A program made the translations under genes and the position numbers. Below are positions 63,374 to 64,000 of a DNA stretch of 64,000 bases, piece after piece. The notes below the pieces were generated by a model. The model was not told where the DNA came from. It saw nothing but the letters and a program-made list of their open reading frames with translations, and made no database searches. This DNA comes from Paenibacillus_AP thailandensis (GTDB taxonomy: Bacteria > Bacillota > Bacilli > Paenibacillales > Paenibacillaceae): the NCBI RefSeq assembly GCF_042685365.1, contig NZ_JBHUMY010000006.1:310001-374000 (forward strand). The letters run 5' to 3'. How positions within the stretch are numbered: position 1 is the stretch's first letter; each line of letters begins with the position of its first letter.

Positions 63374-63638
63374 TAAGCTCCCTTAAGAATTGCGAGGGCA
63401 GATCGGGAGGTTCACCACCCTATCGAAGGAGCTCGCGAAGCATGTTTTCGCTGATCGGTTGAAGGAGTGGCAAATGCGCCCTAATAAGAGGTAAAAGTGC
63501 ACCCCCATGCGCGCGAAAATGGCGCCAAGGCGCCGTACGAGGTGCAAAAATGCACCCTATGGACGCAGAGATGGCGCCAAAACGCGCCATGTGGTGCAAT
63601 TTTGCACCACATGGACGAAGACAGCGCCAAAGTTGCGC
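63374..63638. other. gene-free 265-base stretch, partly a palindrome array
   Basis: No ORF is supported here. The part 63374-63490 shows nothing recognisable; 63498-63639 contains the alternating palindromes listed separately. It separates the operon from the convergent permease gene. Confidence 0.6.
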
Positions 63639-63639
63639 T
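63498..63639. repeat. array of alternating GTGCA and GGCGCC palindromes
   Basis: Two motif types alternate. Type A: GGTGCA-AAAA-TGCACC (63541-63556) and the 28-base near-perfect palindrome centred on 63600 (63587-63614; core GGTGCAATTTTGCACC). Type B: GGCGCC-AA-GGCGCC (63521-63534), ATGGCGC-CAAAAC-GCGCCAT (63571-63590) and AGCGC-CAAAGTT-GCGCT (63623-63639). A half A unit (GTGCACC) opens the array at 63498. The repeat period is about 50 bases. It lies between the small membrane protein gene and the convergent permease, without a T-tract, so it may work as an RNA end-stabilising or bidirectional stop element. Confidence 0.7.
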
Positions 63640-64000
63640 CAGCTCTTGATCGCGCCCGCCGCGATATCGGAAATGAACTGGCGGCTGACGAAGAGAAAGA
63701 AGACAATCAGAGGGATGACGGCAAGCAGCGCGCCGGCGATCACCATCGCATAATCGGTCTGGTAGATGCCGTTCAAGGAAGACAGGGCCACCTGAAGCGT
63801 AAATTTGCTTGCGTCGGTCAGCACGATGAGCGGCCACAAATAATCGTTCCAGACGCCGATAAAGGTGAACGCGCCGAGAAAGGAAAGCGCCGGGCGAAGA
63901 ATCGGCAGGCTCACGTTCCAATAGAGGCGGAAAAATCCGCATCCGTCCATGCGGCCGGCTTCGAGCAGCTCCGATGGAATCGACTCCTTCGCGTATTGCC
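63639..64000 (-). CDS. carbohydrate ABC transporter permease, C-terminal part (5' end outside window)
   Basis: The last 120 residues of a MalG-type permease of a binding-protein-dependent sugar importer. The EAA loop (ELLEAGRMDGCGFFRLYWNVSLPIL) contacts the ATPase and continues through the right edge of the window, so the start codon lies beyond 64000. Two or three helices follow and the end is RQFISDIAAGAIKS, typical of MalG-family permeases. The stop is at 63639-63641. Remaining operon genes are outside the window. Confidence 0.9.
   Translation of the reverse strand, partial: QYAKESIPSELLEAGRMDGCGFFRLYWNVSLPILRPALSFLGAFTFIGVWNDYLWPLIVLTDASKFTLQVALSSLNGIYQTDYAMVIAGALLAVIPLIVFFLFVSRQFISDIAAGAIKS

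Noticed and set aside
63498..63639. CRISPR array at the right end
   Set aside because: The repeats are short, palindromic and of two alternating kinds with no unique spacers; no cas gene is near.

Overview
The window looks like a chromosomal segment of a spore-forming, Gram-positive soil bacterium of the Paenibacillaceae (Paenibacillus/Cohnella type). The signs are a tricistronic spore-germination receptor operon, strong AGGAGG-like ribosome binding sites, many TTG and GTG starts, intrinsic terminators with T-tracts, a BceAB-type peptide-antibiotic module, many MFS pumps and GC-rich codon use. I see no rRNA, tRNA, insertion sequence, phage gene or CRISPR array.

Layout. 1-3311: gerA(partial)-gerB-gerC plus a small membrane protein gene. 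3733-6777: secreted pectate lyase with four fibronectin III modules. 6947-9090: an SDR oxidoreductase, then a coiled-coil membrane protein coupled to an AIM24-like protein. 9163-10643: a MefA-like efflux pump preceded by an eight-codon leader peptide ending in Met-Arg-Leu-Arg and a long attenuator stem, which predicts macrolide-inducible antitermination. 10760-13692 (minus): a sigma factor with a long C-terminal extension, coupled to a solute-binding-protein-like protein without a signal peptide. 13970-20261: hemY, an MFS pump, an HD phosphohydrolase, an HXXEE membrane protein, a NUDIX hydrolase and an unknown membrane-anchored protein.

20316-35565 is the most coherent accessory locus. It holds a PucR regulator, an amidohydrolase (purine-deaminase-like), a complete BMP/nucleoside-type ABC importer (two permeases, ATPase, lipoprotein), a Rieske oxygenase, the remains of a second solute-binding gene, a CynX-type MFS transporter, a GntR/FCD regulator, a GNAT enzyme, a second Rieske oxygenase and a divergent second BMP lipoprotein. 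I infer uptake and oxidative (possibly N-demethylating) breakdown of a purine-like or other N-heterocyclic compound.

35709-47912: a MalT/LuxR-type regulator with a frameshift in a T6 run near its N-terminus, an FAD oxidoreductase, an alpha/beta hydrolase-like protein, an SgrR-type regulator, a GNAT, a phosphodiesterase-type lipoprotein, a TetR-DHA2 efflux pair with visible operator dyads, and nicotinamidase. 48056-53296: a LiaRS/NarL-type two-component system followed by an ABC-2 exporter. 53441-57730: GNAT, P1 peptidase, threonine-aldolase-like enzyme, GPH sugar transporter. 57927-63373: DUF1992 protein, BceAB-BceRS-like resistance module, a cysteine-rich CWC protein and a small membrane protein. 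The right edge has an array of alternating palindromes and the 3' end of a carbohydrate ABC permease gene on the minus strand.
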